Source: an uncultured Lachnoclostridium sp.
Lineage (GTDB): Bacteria > Bacillota > Clostridia > Lachnospirales > Lachnospiraceae
DNA length: 64,000 bases
Direction: 5' to 3'
NCBI GenBank assembly: GCA_948330435.1
Contig: CAOJBY010000015.1
Span: 1-64,000 of the forward strand
Below the pieces are notes generated by a model. It did no database searches. It had not been told where the DNA came from and saw only the letters and a program-made list of their open reading frames with translations. This document shows, in pieces, positions 25,561 through 35,256 of the stretch (within the stretch, counting starts at the first letter, position 1; each line of letters starts with the position of its first letter). A program made the translations under genes and the position numbers.

Positions 25561-26664
25561 TTATGGATGAAGCCTTTCTTTTAAGGTTCGAACAAACATG
25601 GTCTCTTCCTGCTGAGACGTAAACGCCCATTTGGGAATCATAATGAGGGCGGAGATCTCCTTTTGCAGGAGAAAATAGACATCCTTTGCTTCATAAAGCC
25701 TGTCAAATTCACGGTAATAGATTTTCTGAGAATTCTGCCGCCGCTGCAGGAATAAGTAATTTTCGTAGAAAGCAATGTACTGGGGGCCGCATAAGGACAC
25801 AAGTCCATTCCTCTTCTTTATTCGGTAGCAGGCAAAAAGTACTATGAGCAGAGTAATCATGTGAATGCTCAGAAAGAACAGGAAAATACCTAAAAGCGTA
25901 GGAAGAATGAGCTGGGGTGCGTAAAAGGCATTTCCAAGGAGCGACACGGCAAAACAAACAGCTAGAAAGATGAGAATGCCCCTCATTTTTCTCAGAGCAC
26001 GGCCATATAGAAAAAAGGGCTTCCGGTTTATATACAGATTACATTGCCTGTATAAAGCATATACGTGAGATTCCGGAAGCTCAAAATACAGCGTTCCGTA
26101 TGCAGGGGCTTCATCGGTCTCTTTGGGCAGCTCAGAATCCGTGCGGGGAAGTTCACTTTCAGCCATGGATGCGGCATTCCGTATAAAAGCGGCACTTTGC
26201 TGGGGAGTGCTTGTGCTAAAAGCTGCCTGTGGGAGAAAAAGAGCCACAGGACCGGAAAAGCGTAACAACAGGCCGCCACGAAAAGGCACTGCTTCAAGAA
26301 GATCCGACAGAGGATGCTGTGCGTTGGAGACCGTTCCGTCCCGCAGGGTAATCTCTTCCGTCAGCACGCCGTCCGCCAAAGCAGCCTGATAGAAAGCGGG
26401 AAGCTGTTTCTTTAATACTCTTTTATTGCCAAAATGTATCATCACCAATAAGAGGGGATAGCAGAATGCCGCAGAAAAAAGACTGGAACCCAGGTTAAAA
26501 TCTCCGTCGATTACAGGATGGATAAAGGCAACAAATAAAACGATAGCAGGAGGGAACAGCGTCTGGAAATAAAATGATTTTCGGGCGGATGTTCCCTTTA
26601 TTCTTCTTAAAGCGGCATTATTTTCTTTTACAGTCTGAAAATTCATCTGATAGATCCAGGTCAT
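25561..26664 (-). CDS. YcxB-like membrane protein with duplicated hydrophobic domain
   Basis: The 367-residue protein has two membrane-helix pairs (about 37-75 and 222-275). A beta-rich segment follows each, and the C-terminal one (GPQYIAFYENYLFLQ...SQKIYYREFDRLYEAKDVYFLLQ) resembles the YcxB-like domain. The N-terminal half repeats the plan in a degenerate form. No function is known for this family. ATG 26664 is nine bases after GGAGGGG; upstream in-frame ATGs overlap that site. It faces the GH36 gene across 24 bases without a visible terminator. Confidence 0.65.
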   Translation of the reverse strand: MTWIYQMNFQTVKENNAALRRIKGTSARKSFYFQTLFPPAIVLFVAFIHPVIDGDFNLGSSLFSAAFCYPLLLVMIHFGNKRVLKKQLPAFYQAALADGVLTEEITLRDGTVSNAQHPLSDLLEAVPFRGGLLLRFSGPVALFLPQAAFSTSTPQQSAAFIRNAASMAESELPRTDSELPKETDEAPAYGTLYFELPESHVYALYRQCNLYINRKPFFLYGRALRKMRGILIFLAVCFAVSLLGNAFYAPQLILPTLLGIFLFFLSIHMITLLIVLFACYRIKKRNGLVSLCGPQYIAFYENYLFLQRRQNSQKIYYREFDRLYEAKDVYFLLQKEISALIMIPKWAFTSQQEETMFVRTLKERLHP

Positions 26665-26861
26665 AAATTTCATCCCCTCCATGTGAATACTTCATAATAC
26701 TTAGTTTACCACTGAGGAAATCCTTACGCAATAGCAATGTGAAAATAATGTGATATCTGGTTTCACTCTATGGTCAAGCGGTAAAAAATATGGTAAACTA
26801 ATGAAAGATGTTGAGAAAGAATTGTATCTGCTTTGGCAGAAGATAGAAAGGAGAGCTTAAG

Positions 26862-27416
26862 ATGGAGGAATTCATCCAGGGCGGAGATCGAGCAGTCTAT
26901 CAGGGTTTTTTTCAAAAGCTTGAGAGAGAAAAGCGTTTGCCAGAGCAGGACAAAGCCTATTTGAAAGAAAAAAATCCGGAGCTTTATGAGATGGTAGAAT
27001 CTCTGGAGCAAGAACTTGTGATTTATAGGGAAAAGTTAAAAAAATGTGGTTCCAAAGAGGAAGTGGAGGAACTCAAAGAGTCTTATGAGGACGGTTTGCT
27101 GTTGGGAATTAGTCTGGTGGAGAGTAATCCGGTGCTCCCTTTGGAGAAGAAATTGGAATACACCATGTTTAAGGATACCAAGCTTTCTATTATGGAAGAG
27201 GTCATTGGGGAATTTACGAAAAGTGCCGGGTATGAAGAACTTCCGGATAAGGCTGAGAATATGGGGGAGACAAAAGGAGAGGAAAACGAAGATCAGGACG
27301 AAGAATTGGAGCTGCAGAAAATCAAGCGTGCAAAAGCTGTGAGCAGTTATGCATACAGCCGGAGGGCGGGAGAAGCAGGCACACAGGAGACTTCGCCTTT
27401 TGACGTAAAAGGATAG
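26862..27416 (+). CDS. hypothetical charged protein
   Basis: This 184-residue protein is not recognised. It is strongly charged, with a probable coiled coil at about 20-75 (YLKEKNPELYEMVESLEQELVIYREKLKKC) and an acidic low-complexity tail (KGEENEDQDEELELQ). No membrane segment or signal peptide is seen. AAAGGAG precedes ATG 26862. It ends 13 bases before hisH, so it is probably in the same transcript, but nothing links it to histidine synthesis. Confidence 0.7.
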   Translation: MEEFIQGGDRAVYQGFFQKLEREKRLPEQDKAYLKEKNPELYEMVESLEQELVIYREKLKKCGSKEEVEELKESYEDGLLLGISLVESNPVLPLEKKLEYTMFKDTKLSIMEEVIGEFTKSAGYEELPDKAENMGETKGEENEDQDEELELQKIKRAKAVSSYAYSRRAGEAGTQETSPFDVKG

Positions 27417-27429
27417 GAGCGATGTAAAA

Positions 27430-28047
27430 ATGATTGGAATTATTGATTACGATGCAGGCAATTTAAAGAGCGTGGAAAAAGCCCTGCTGTCTTTGGGAGA
27501 GGAAGCCGTGGTAACCAGAGACAGGAGCGAGCTTCTTAAGGCGGACAAGGTGATTCTTCCGGGAGTGGGGAACTTCGGTGACGCCATGGGAAAGTTAAAA
27601 TCCTACGGACTTGATGAAGTGATAAGGGATGTGGTGGAAAAGGGAACGCCGTTTTTGGGGATTTGCCTGGGTCTGCAGCTGCTTTTTGAGGAAAGTGAGG
27701 AAGCCCCCGGCGTTCCGGGACTTGGAATTCTAAAGGGGAAGATTCTTCGGATTCCGGAGGAGCCGGGACTTAAGATTCCGCACATTGGCTGGAATTCTTT
27801 AATGCTTCAGAATGAGGGAAGGTTGTTTCAGGGCTTGGAGGAGGAACCCTATGTATACTTTGTTCATTCCTACTATTTGAAAGCGGAGGATGAGCAGATT
27901 GTAAAGGCAGCGACGGAGTATGGAACCCGGATTCAGATCCATGCGTCCGTGGAGAGGGACAATGTATTTGCCTGCCAGTTCCATCCGGAGAAGAGCAGCG
28001 GCACGGGGCTTAAGATTTTGAAAAACTTTGCGGAGCTGGAGGGTTAG
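27430..28047 (+). CDS. hisH: imidazole glycerol phosphate synthase, glutaminase subunit HisH
   Basis: The 205-residue class I glutamine amidotransferase releases ammonia for HisF. The oxyanion strand ILPGVGNFGDAM, catalytic Cys79 in FLGICLGLQLLFE, and the His-Glu pair in FACQFHPEKSSG are all present, as is the HisH-typical VYFVHSYY. Four bases separate it from hisF. No other his genes are visible nearby, so the pair is detached from the rest of the pathway. Confidence 0.97.
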   Translation: MIGIIDYDAGNLKSVEKALLSLGEEAVVTRDRSELLKADKVILPGVGNFGDAMGKLKSYGLDEVIRDVVEKGTPFLGICLGLQLLFEESEEAPGVPGLGILKGKILRIPEEPGLKIPHIGWNSLMLQNEGRLFQGLEEEPYVYFVHSYYLKAEDEQIVKAATEYGTRIQIHASVERDNVFACQFHPEKSSGTGLKILKNFAELEG

Positions 28048-28050
28048 AAG

Positions 28051-28812
28051 ATGTTTACAAAAAGAATTATTCCCTGTCTGGACGTACATGCCGGCCGGGT
28101 GGTAAAGGGTGTTAATTTTGTGAACCTTAGGGATGCTGGGGATCCGGTAGAGATTGCGGCTGCTTACGATAAGGCCGGTGCGGACGAGGTGGTATTCCTG
28201 GATATTACGGCCAGTTCCGATGCCCGCAATACTGTGGTGGATATGGTCCGAAAAGTGGCGGAAAAAGTATTTATTCCCTTTACGGTTGGCGGCGGTATTC
28301 GGACGGTGGATGACTTTAAGGTGCTTCTTCGGGAGGGGGCGGACAAGATCTCCGTAAACTCCGCAGCCATTATGCGGCCGGAGCTTATCAGCGAGGCGGC
28401 GGACAAGTTCGGAAGCCAGTGCGTGGTGGTGGCGATTGATGCCAAGCGAAGAAGTGACGGAAGCGGCTGGAATATCTTTAAGAATGGTGGTCGGGTAGAT
28501 ATGGGGCTGGATGCGGTAGAGTGGGCTGTGAAAGCGGAGCGATTAGGAGCCGGTGAGATACTGCTCACCAGCATGGACTGTGACGGGACTAAGGCAGGCT
28601 ATGATATTGAATTGACCCGTACCATTGCGGAGCATGTGTCCATTCCGGTGATTGCTTCCGGAGGAGCCGGCACAAAGGAGCATTTTCTGGATGCCCTGAC
28701 GGACGGGAAAGCGGATGCGGTGCTGGCGGCTTCGCTCTTTCACTATAAGGAGCTTGAGATTCGGGAGTTAAAGGAATATTTAAGGGAGCATCAGGTGCCG
28801 GTACGTTTGTAG
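28051..28812 (+). CDS. hisF: imidazole glycerol phosphate synthase, cyclase subunit HisF
   Basis: The 253-residue half-barrel-repeat enzyme makes IGP and AICAR from PRFAR with ammonia from HisH. It begins MFTKRIIPCLDVHAGRVVKG with catalytic Asp11, and the second catalytic Asp is in VVVAIDAKRR at about 130. Phosphate-binding loops FTVGGGIRT and VIASGGAGT are intact. The length is normal for the family. It follows hisH directly. Confidence 0.97.
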   Translation: MFTKRIIPCLDVHAGRVVKGVNFVNLRDAGDPVEIAAAYDKAGADEVVFLDITASSDARNTVVDMVRKVAEKVFIPFTVGGGIRTVDDFKVLLREGADKISVNSAAIMRPELISEAADKFGSQCVVVAIDAKRRSDGSGWNIFKNGGRVDMGLDAVEWAVKAERLGAGEILLTSMDCDGTKAGYDIELTRTIAEHVSIPVIASGGAGTKEHFLDALTDGKADAVLAASLFHYKELEIRELKEYLREHQVPVRL

Positions 28813-28850
28813 CGGAACTGGAAATATTACAGAACGAAAGATAGGAGAAC
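28811..28850 (+). repeat. possible remnant of a family C element 3' end
   Basis: The stretch GCGGAACTGGAAATATTAC followed by ATAGGAG resembles the 3' end of family C copies (CGGAACTGGAATAGGAG and ATATTAC). Here it carries the ribosome site of ung. The 5' stem partner is absent, so this would be a decayed copy. Confidence 0.35.
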
Positions 28851-28854
28851 TGTT

Positions 28855-29529
28855 ATGGGAATGATTGAAAATGATTGGCTGGAGCCATTGAATCCGGAGT
28901 TTCGCAAGCCGTATTATGCGGAGCTGTTTCGCTTTGTGAAGGAAGAATATGCTACAAGAAAGGTGTTTCCTCCCGCAGATGATATTTTTAATGCCTTTCA
29001 CCTGACTCCCCTTGGGGAGGTAAAGGTGGTGATTCTGGGACAGGATCCCTATCATAATGACGGACAGGCACATGGACTTTGCTTCTCTGTAAAGCCGGAG
29101 GTGGACATTCCTCCGTCACTGGTCAATATTTATCAGGAGCTTCACGATGATCTGGGCTGCTACATTCCCAATAACGGGTATTTGACCAAATGGGCCAGAC
29201 AGGGGGTGCTGATGCTGAATACGGTGCTGACTGTGCGGGCACACCAGGCGAATTCTCACAGAGGAAAAGGCTGGGAGGAATTTACCGATGCGGCTATCCG
29301 TATTCTGGACGAACAGGATCGTCCCATTGTATTTATTTTGTGGGGAAGCCCGGCTCAGAAAAAGGCAATGATGCTGCATAACCCGAAGCATCTGATTTTA
29401 AAAGCACCTCACCCAAGCCCCCTGTCTGCATATCGGGGATTCTTTGGAAGCAGGCCTTTTAGCCAGACCAATGAGTTTCTTAAGGAGAACGGATTAGAGC
29501 CCATCGACTGGCAGATTGAGAATGTATAA
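28855..29529 (+). CDS. ung: uracil-DNA glycosylase
   Basis: The 224-residue family 1 enzyme removes uracil from DNA. The water-activating motif GQDPYHNDGQAHGLCFS (catalytic Asp), the LLNTVLTVR-type strand LMLNTVLTV, GSPAQKK, and the Leu-loop HPSPLSAYRGFFGSRPF with the catalytic His are all in place. The length is normal. It is separated from hisF by about 40 bases and followed by a very strong terminator. Confidence 0.97.
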   Translation: MGMIENDWLEPLNPEFRKPYYAELFRFVKEEYATRKVFPPADDIFNAFHLTPLGEVKVVILGQDPYHNDGQAHGLCFSVKPEVDIPPSLVNIYQELHDDLGCYIPNNGYLTKWARQGVLMLNTVLTVRAHQANSHRGKGWEEFTDAAIRILDEQDRPIVFILWGSPAQKKAMMLHNPKHLILKAPHPSPLSAYRGFFGSRPFSQTNEFLKENGLEPIDWQIENV

Positions 29530-29537
29530 GAGATATT

Positions 29538-29610
29538 AAAATCCCTGGTGGAGGGAGGGTATCATTTAGCAAAGCATGAATGATACCCTCCCTCCACCAG
29601 GGATTTTTAT
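29538..29610. terminator. strong bidirectional terminator, 28-bp perfect stem
   Basis: The arms at 29538-29565 and 29579-29606 are perfect complements of 28 bases, starting AAATCCCTGGTGGAGG, with a 13-base loop and T-runs on both sides. It lies between the convergent ung gene and the giant activase-like gene, whose stop codon at 29607 touches the stem. Confidence 0.95.
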
Positions 29611-32600
29611 GTATTGCTTTTATTTAAATTCTTATTTGCTGTTGCCAGCATCAGCTTCAATCGGTTCAACTGATTCACTTCACTGGCCCCGGGATCATAG
29701 TCAATGGCTACTACGTTGGACTGTGGATACTGTCTCCTGAGCTCCTTGATAACGCCCTTGCCCACCACATGATTAGGCAGGCAGCCAAAGGGCTGTGTGC
29801 AGACAATATTATGTACGCCATTGTGAATCAACTCCAGCATCTCCCCGGTGAGGAACCAGCCCTCTCCGGTCTGGTTGCCCAGAGACACGAATTTTGAAGC
29901 CATTTCCCCCATCCGGTCAATATTGCCGGGAGGAACAAAGTGAACGCTTCTTTGGAACGCCTTTACCGCTGGCTTTCGAATCCATTCCATAGCCTTGATC
30001 CCTAAGCGGCCATTCCGGGCGGAGGAACGTTTTTTACCCAGATATCGGGCTTTAAACTCATTATTCTTAAAGCAGTAAAGCAAAAAGTCCATCAGATCCG
30101 GCACAACGGCCTCGGCACCCTCGGATTCTAGAAGTTCTACAATGTGATTGTTGGCAGAGGGCGAGAACTTCACAAGAATCTCTCCCACCACTCCCACACG
30201 GGGTTTTTTCAGATCCTCATAAACAGGAAGCCGGTCAAATTCTTCAATAATTCCCCTGCAGATCTTTACAAAACGATGATGTGAGATACGGCTGCCGGAA
30301 AGGAAGTCCTGGCAGATCTTTTTCCACTTCTCATGAAGCCGGTCTGCGGCACCGGGTACTTTCTCATAGGGACGCATCCGATAGAGCACCCGAAGAAAAA
30401 TATCGCCGAATACCAATCCGTACAAGCCTTTCACAGCCAATCTGGGTGTGATTTTGAACCCGGGGTTTTTCTCCAAACCGCTTAAATTGATTGAAATCAC
30501 AGGAATATCCGGATACCCGGCTTTTTCAAGGGCCCGGCGGATAAAGCCGATGTAGTTGGTAGCCCGGCATCCCCCGCCTGTCTGGGAGATGATGACCGCC
30601 AGCTTATCCGTATCGTATTTGTCCGAGAGAATGGCGGTCATAATCTGTCCCACTACCACCAGGGAGGGATAACAGGCGTCGTTGTTTACATATTTCAGTC
30701 CCATATCAATAGCCGCCTTGTCCGAATCCGGCAGAACCTCCAGCTTAAAGCCGGAAGCCCGGAAAGCAGGCTCAATGATGTCAAAATGAATGGGTGACAT
30801 TTGGGGGCAGAGGATGGTATGGGTTTTTTGCATCTCTGTTGTAAATATGGTCCTCTCATAGGAAGAGGATACAATGGAACGGCAGACAGCCTTTTGTTCC
30901 CGAACCCTAAGAGCAGAGATCAGGGAACGGACACGGATTCTGGCTGCTCCCAGATTGTTTACCTCGTCAATCTTCAGGCAGGTGTAGATCTTCCCGGAAT
31001 TACTTAAAATATCATTTACCTGATCCGTAGTGACCGCATCCAAACCGCAGCCAAAGGAATTGAGCTGAATGAGATCCAGATCCTCCCTGGTCTTCACAAA
31101 GTTAGCCGCCGCATACAGACGGGAATGGTACATCCACTGGTCCATAACCATCAGAGGGCGTTCCACCCCGTAAAGATGGCTGACGGAATCCTCCGTAAAC
31201 ACAGCAATTCCGTAGGAATTGATAAGCTCCGGAATGCCGTGGTTGATCTCCGGATCGATGTGATAGGGCCGTCCGGCCAGAACAATGCCCCTCCTGCCGG
31301 TCTCTTTTAAATAGGAAAGAGTTTCCTCGCCCTTTCGCATCATATCTTCCCGGACGTTCTCAAGTTCTTTCCACGCCTTGCGTACGGCGGAAGAAATTTC
31401 TGCAGCAGGAATGCGGTATTTTCCCTCAAATTCCTCAATAAGACGTTTTTCCAGGACCCTTTCATTTTCAAAGGAGAGGAAAGGATTGAAAAAGTCGATA
31501 GAGCCATCCAACAACTCGTCTATATTGTTTTTTATATTTTCTGCATAAGAAGTGACAATGGGACAGTTATAATGGTTACCTGCCTCGGGAAATTCATTTC
31601 GCTCATAGGGGATGCAGGGGTAGAAGATAAACTTCAGTCCCTTGCGTATCAGCCAGGTCACATGACCGTGGGCCAGCTTGGCGGGATAGCATTCCGACTC
31701 GCTGGGAATGGATTCAATGCCCAATTCATAAATCTTCCGGTTGGATGCCGGAGAGAGTACCACCTGGTACTTAAGCTCCGTAAAAAAGGTAAACCAGAAA
31801 GGATAATTTTCATAAAAATTCAAAACTCTCGGAATGCCCACTGGTCCCCTTACAGCCTCATCAGGGGCAAGAGGCGTATAGCCAAAGAGCCGCTGATTCT
31901 TGTACTCATAGAGGTTGGGAATTTGCTCCTGATTCCGGGTCTTTCCAATGCCCCGTTCACAGCGGTTGCCGGAAATAAACTGGCGGCCTCCCGTAAAACG
32001 GTTAATGGTCAGACGGCAGTTGTTGGTGCATCCCTTGCATTTGGACATGGTGGTAGTAAATTCCAGCTGATTGATCTGATCGATAGAGAGCATGGTGGTT
32101 TCCATGCCCCTGCTATAACGTTCCCTTGCAATCAGGGCAGCTCCGAAAGCTCCCATAATACCGGCGATGTCAGGCCGAATCACCTCGCAGCCGGCGATTT
32201 TTTCAAAGCTTCTGAGGACGGCGTCATTGTAGAAAGTACCCCCCTGAACCACAATATGCTTTCCCAAAGAGGAAGCGTCGGAAACCTTGATCACTTTGAA
32301 TAAGGCATTCTTGATGACGGAATAAGCCAGACCTGCGGAAATATCCGAAACCTCGGCTCCCTCTTTTTGAGCCTGCTTTACTTTGGAATTCATAAATACG
32401 GTACAGCGGGTTCCCAGATCAATGGGGTGCTTTGCAAAAAGGGCGGCCTTTGCAAAATCCTCCACGCTGTAATTGAGAGAACCCGCAAAGGTCTCAATAA
32501 AGGATCCGCAGCCGGAGGAGCAGGCTTCGTTAAGCTGAACACTGTCCACGGTGTGATTCTTAATGCGGATGCATTTCATATCCTGTCCACCGATATCCAG

Positions 32601-33860
32601 GATACAATCCACCTCCGGATCGAAGAACTCAGCGGCATAGTAATGGGCCACCGTCTCCACCTCACCCTCGTCCAGCATCAGGGCAGCTTTAATCAACGCT
32701 TCCCCGTAGCCGGTAGAGCAGGAACGGGCAATTCGGGCATTTTTCGGAAGAAAGCGGTAAATATCCCGAATGGCCCTAAGGGTAGTCTTTAAGGGACTTC
32801 CGTTGTTATTACTATAGAAAGAATAGAGGAGGGAACCATCCTCGGCTACCAGGGCAGCCTTGGTTGTGGTGCTTCCGGCGTCAATACCCAGAAAACAGTC
32901 TCCCTCATATGCCTGAAAGTCGCTCCTTAAAACCTCATGGCGGCTGTGGCGTTCCTGAAACTTGCCGTACTCATAGGAAGAGGTAAAGAGGGGCTCCATA
33001 CGCTCTACTTCAAAATCGATCTGAATATGGGACTTTAGAAGCTCCCGAAGCTCTCCTAAGCGGACAGTTACTTCCGGCTTGCTGTTCCTCGCAGCACCTA
33101 TGGCGGCAAAGAGATGGGAGTGCTCCGGTGCAATGGTGTGCGCCTCGTCCAGCTTCAGGGTACGGATAAAGGCATTCTTTAACTCCGACAAAAAGTGCAG
33201 AGGACCGCCCAGGAAAGCTACATGTCCCCGGATAGGCTTGCCGCAGGCCAGACCGCTGATAGTCTGATTCACTACGGCCTGAAAAATAGAAGCTGACAAA
33301 TCTTCTTTTGTCGCTCCCTCGTTGATCAGTGGCTGAATATCCGATTTTGCAAATACGCCGCAGCGTGCGGCAATGGTATACAGAGAGTGGTAATTCTTGG
33401 CGTATTCGTTGAGACCTGCGGCATCCGTCTGTAAAAGAGAAGCCATCTGGTCGATAAAGGAGCCTGTGCCGCCTGCACAGATGCCGTTCATACGCTGCTC
33501 AATATTCCCTCCCTGGAAATAAATGATCTTGGCATCCTCGCCGCCCAGCTCAATGGCAACGTCCGTCTTGGGGGCTTCCGCTTCCAGAGCCTGAGCCACT
33601 GCGACTACTTCCTGAACAAAGGGAATCTTAAGATGTCCGGCAAGGGCCAGGCCTCCGGATCCGGTAATGGCGGGAGAGAGGTTCTGCTCTCCAAGCCGTT
33701 CCTCTGCCCGTCCAAGCAGCATGGCCAGAGTCTCTTGAATATTGGCAAAATGACGTTCATAATCAGAAAACAGCAGATTCCCCTTGCTGTCTAAAATTGC
33801 GATTTTAACAGTTGTGGAACCAATGTCGATTCCCAGCATAGATGCAGTCGGATTGTTCAT
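29607..33860 (-). CDS. giant acyl-CoA dehydratase activase-like protein (two BcrA-type ATPase domains plus DUF2229 and HgdB-like part)
   Basis: The roughly 1417-residue protein carries two successive ASKHA ATPase domains of the BcrA/HgdC type. The first starts MLGIDIGSTTVKIAIL and includes ELGGEDAKIIYFQGG and NGICAGGTGSFID. The second starts FLGIDAGSTTTKAALV and includes DIGGQDMKCI and NEACSSGCGSFIE, with the Cys expected to bind the 4Fe-4S cluster. Then follow a CKGCTNNCRL cysteine motif, a DUF2229 region and an HgdB-like C-terminal part (TGGGCRATNYIGFI). Homologues occur widely in clostridia; the substrate is unknown. The start is uncertain: ATG 33860 lacks a good ribosome site, while AAAGGAGG lies about 32 bases upstream. 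Confidence 0.85.
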   Translation of the reverse strand: MNNPTASMLGIDIGSTTVKIAILDSKGNLLFSDYERHFANIQETLAMLLGRAEERLGEQNLSPAITGSGGLALAGHLKIPFVQEVVAVAQALEAEAPKTDVAIELGGEDAKIIYFQGGNIEQRMNGICAGGTGSFIDQMASLLQTDAAGLNEYAKNYHSLYTIAARCGVFAKSDIQPLINEGATKEDLSASIFQAVVNQTISGLACGKPIRGHVAFLGGPLHFLSELKNAFIRTLKLDEAHTIAPEHSHLFAAIGAARNSKPEVTVRLGELRELLKSHIQIDFEVERMEPLFTSSYEYGKFQERHSRHEVLRSDFQAYEGDCFLGIDAGSTTTKAALVAEDGSLLYSFYSNNNGSPLKTTLRAIRDIYRFLPKNARIARSCSTGYGEALIKAALMLDEGEVETVAHYYAAEFFDPEVDCILDIGGQDMKCIRIKNHTVDSVQLNEACSSGCGSFIETFAGSLNYSVEDFAKAALFAKHPIDLGTRCTVFMNSKVKQAQKEGAEVSDISAGLAYSVIKNALFKVIKVSDASSLGKHIVVQGGTFYNDAVLRSFEKIAGCEVIRPDIAGIMGAFGAALIARERYSRGMETTMLSIDQINQLEFTTTMSKCKGCTNNCRLTINRFTGGRQFISGNRCERGIGKTRNQEQIPNLYEYKNQRLFGYTPLAPDEAVRGPVGIPRVLNFYENYPFWFTFFTELKYQVVLSPASNRKIYELGIESIPSESECYPAKLAHGHVTWLIRKGLKFIFYPCIPYERNEFPEAGNHYNCPIVTSYAENIKNNIDELLDGSIDFFNPFLSFENERVLEKRLIEEFEGKYRIPAAEISSAVRKAWKELENVREDMMRKGEETLSYLKETGRRGIVLAGRPYHIDPEINHGIPELINSYGIAVFTEDSVSHLYGVERPLMVMDQWMYHSRLYAAANFVKTREDLDLIQLNSFGCGLDAVTTDQVNDILSNSGKIYTCLKIDEVNNLGAARIRVRSLISALRVREQKAVCRSIVSSSYERTIFTTEMQKTHTILCPQMSPIHFDIIEPAFRASGFKLEVLPDSDKAAIDMGLKYVNNDACYPSLVVVGQIMTAILSDKYDTDKLAVIISQTGGGCRATNYIGFIRRALEKAGYPDIPVISINLSGLEKNPGFKITPRLAVKGLYGLVFGDIFLRVLYRMRPYEKVPGAADRLHEKWKKICQDFLSGSRISHHRFVKICRGIIEEFDRLPVYEDLKKPRVGVVGEILVKFSPSANNHIVELLESEGAEAVVPDLMDFLLYCFKNNEFKARYLGKKRSSARNGRLGIKAMEWIRKPAVKAFQRSVHFVPPGNIDRMGEMASKFVSLGNQTGEGWFLTGEMLELIHNGVHNIVCTQPFGCLPNHVVGKGVIKELRRQYPQSNVVAIDYDPGASEVNQLNRLKLMLATANKNLNKSNT

Positions 33861-34106
33861 AAACCAATTTTTCTGCAGATATGTACTGCAGCCTCCTTTA
33901 AAATAAGAAAAACTACATGATGTTACATTATACGACAATTAAAAAATTAAGGCAAATAAAAAAATTCTAAAATAATTTCTTAATTTTCACCAGAAATGCC
34001 TATTTGTTCCCCCAAAACTCAAAAAGGTCTGCTTTTATAAACAGAAATTGGAAAAGATGCATATAGTATCTTATAAAATAAGGAAAGATTCGAGGTAAAC
34101 TTTTCT

Positions 34107-34313
34107 ATGCATAATTGTCATGGTTTTCTTCATGTTGTACAAAAAGGGGACACTCTTTATCTTTTAAGCCGCAGATACCAGGTGCCATTGTGGGCTGTTC
34201 TTGCTGCCAATCCCTATGTCAATATCTACAACCTCCAGGTGGGAGACGAGATCTGCATTCCCCGCAGGGTAAGGCCAAGAGATGAGTGCTGTGCTATTGT
34301 AATTGACAAATAA
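34107..34313 (+). CDS. small LysM-domain protein
   Basis: The 68-residue protein is almost only a LysM domain: HVVQKGDTLYLLSRRYQVPLWAVLAANPYVNIYNLQVGDEICIP. It lacks a signal peptide, so it is probably not a secreted peptidoglycan binder; such solitary LysM proteins are known around spore coat and cell-wall functions. GAGGT precedes ATG 34107. The 150 bases upstream hold AT-rich sequence with no other recognisable feature. Confidence 0.8.
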   Translation: MHNCHGFLHVVQKGDTLYLLSRRYQVPLWAVLAANPYVNIYNLQVGDEICIPRRVRPRDECCAIVIDK

Positions 34314-34368
34314 TATCCTCTCACCTATAATAGACCAAAAGAAATGTGTGAAAGGATGATGCAGTTTC

Positions 34369-35250
34369 ATGAACTGGATGGATAAGCTGGAGAGGAAGAT
34401 TGGGCGGTATGCCATTCGGAATCTGATGTATTATATTATTATTCTGTATGCAGTAGGATATGTGGTTCAGCTATTTGCACCGGAATTCTATGCTTCATAT
34501 TTATCGCTGGACGTGATGGCGATTATGCATGGACAGATTTGGCGTTTGTTTACTTTTATGATCTATCCGCCCAGTTCCGGTCTGTTCTGGTTTCTGATTA
34601 GCTTGTACCTTTATTATTCCATTGGAAGAACATTGGAATATCAGTGGGGCACCTTTCGGTTCAACCTGTACTTTTTTACGGGAGTGTTACTGCATATTGT
34701 AGGAGCCTTTGTGTCACAGTTTCTCTTTGGTGTGAATTTGGGGCAGTATTTTGGAACCTATTGGCTAAACAACTCTTTGTTCCTGGCTTTTGCCGCCACC
34801 TATCCCGATATGCAGTTTATGCTGTTCTTCATTCTTCCCATTAAGGCTAAAACCTTAGGTATTATCTATGGGATTTATTTCGGAGTGGAGATTGTGGCGG
34901 GCTTCCTTGCAAATCATTTAACAATCAATATGGTTGTTGCACTGATGCAGATTGGAATCGTTGTACATCCTGCTTATAGCCTGATGGCTCTTCTTTCCCT
35001 GGGGAATTTTATTTTCTTTTTCTTTGGTATGCGGAGTTTGCATCGCTATTCTCCCAAGGAAATCCATCGCAGGCAGACTTATGTGCGGAGTGTGAAAAAG
35101 GGCGAAAAGAGTGTCGGAACCCATAAATGTGCCATTTGTGGCAGGACAGAGAAAGACGGAGATAATCTGGAATTCCGATTCTGCTCCAAATGCAATGGAA
35201 ATTACGAATATTGTCAGGAGCATTTGTTTACCCATACACATGTTAGATAA
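34369..35250 (+). CDS. rhomboid-like membrane protein with C-terminal zinc ribbon
   Basis: The 293-residue protein has about six membrane helices in a rhomboid/Derlin-like layout (GQIWRLFTFMIYPPS resembles the L1 loop). The expected protease motif G-x-S-G is replaced by YWLNNSLFLAFAATYPD, so it is probably not an active serine protease. The last 45 residues form a putative zinc-binding module with CAICGRT, FCSKCNGNYEYC and a final Cys/His set. Proteins of this build are common in Lachnospiraceae and uncharacterised. AAAGGATG precedes the start. Confidence 0.75.
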   Translation: MNWMDKLERKIGRYAIRNLMYYIIILYAVGYVVQLFAPEFYASYLSLDVMAIMHGQIWRLFTFMIYPPSSGLFWFLISLYLYYSIGRTLEYQWGTFRFNLYFFTGVLLHIVGAFVSQFLFGVNLGQYFGTYWLNNSLFLAFAATYPDMQFMLFFILPIKAKTLGIIYGIYFGVEIVAGFLANHLTINMVVALMQIGIVVHPAYSLMALLSLGNFIFFFFGMRSLHRYSPKEIHRRQTYVRSVKKGEKSVGTHKCAICGRTEKDGDNLEFRFCSKCNGNYEYCQEHLFTHTHVR

Positions 35251-35256
35251 GGTGAA

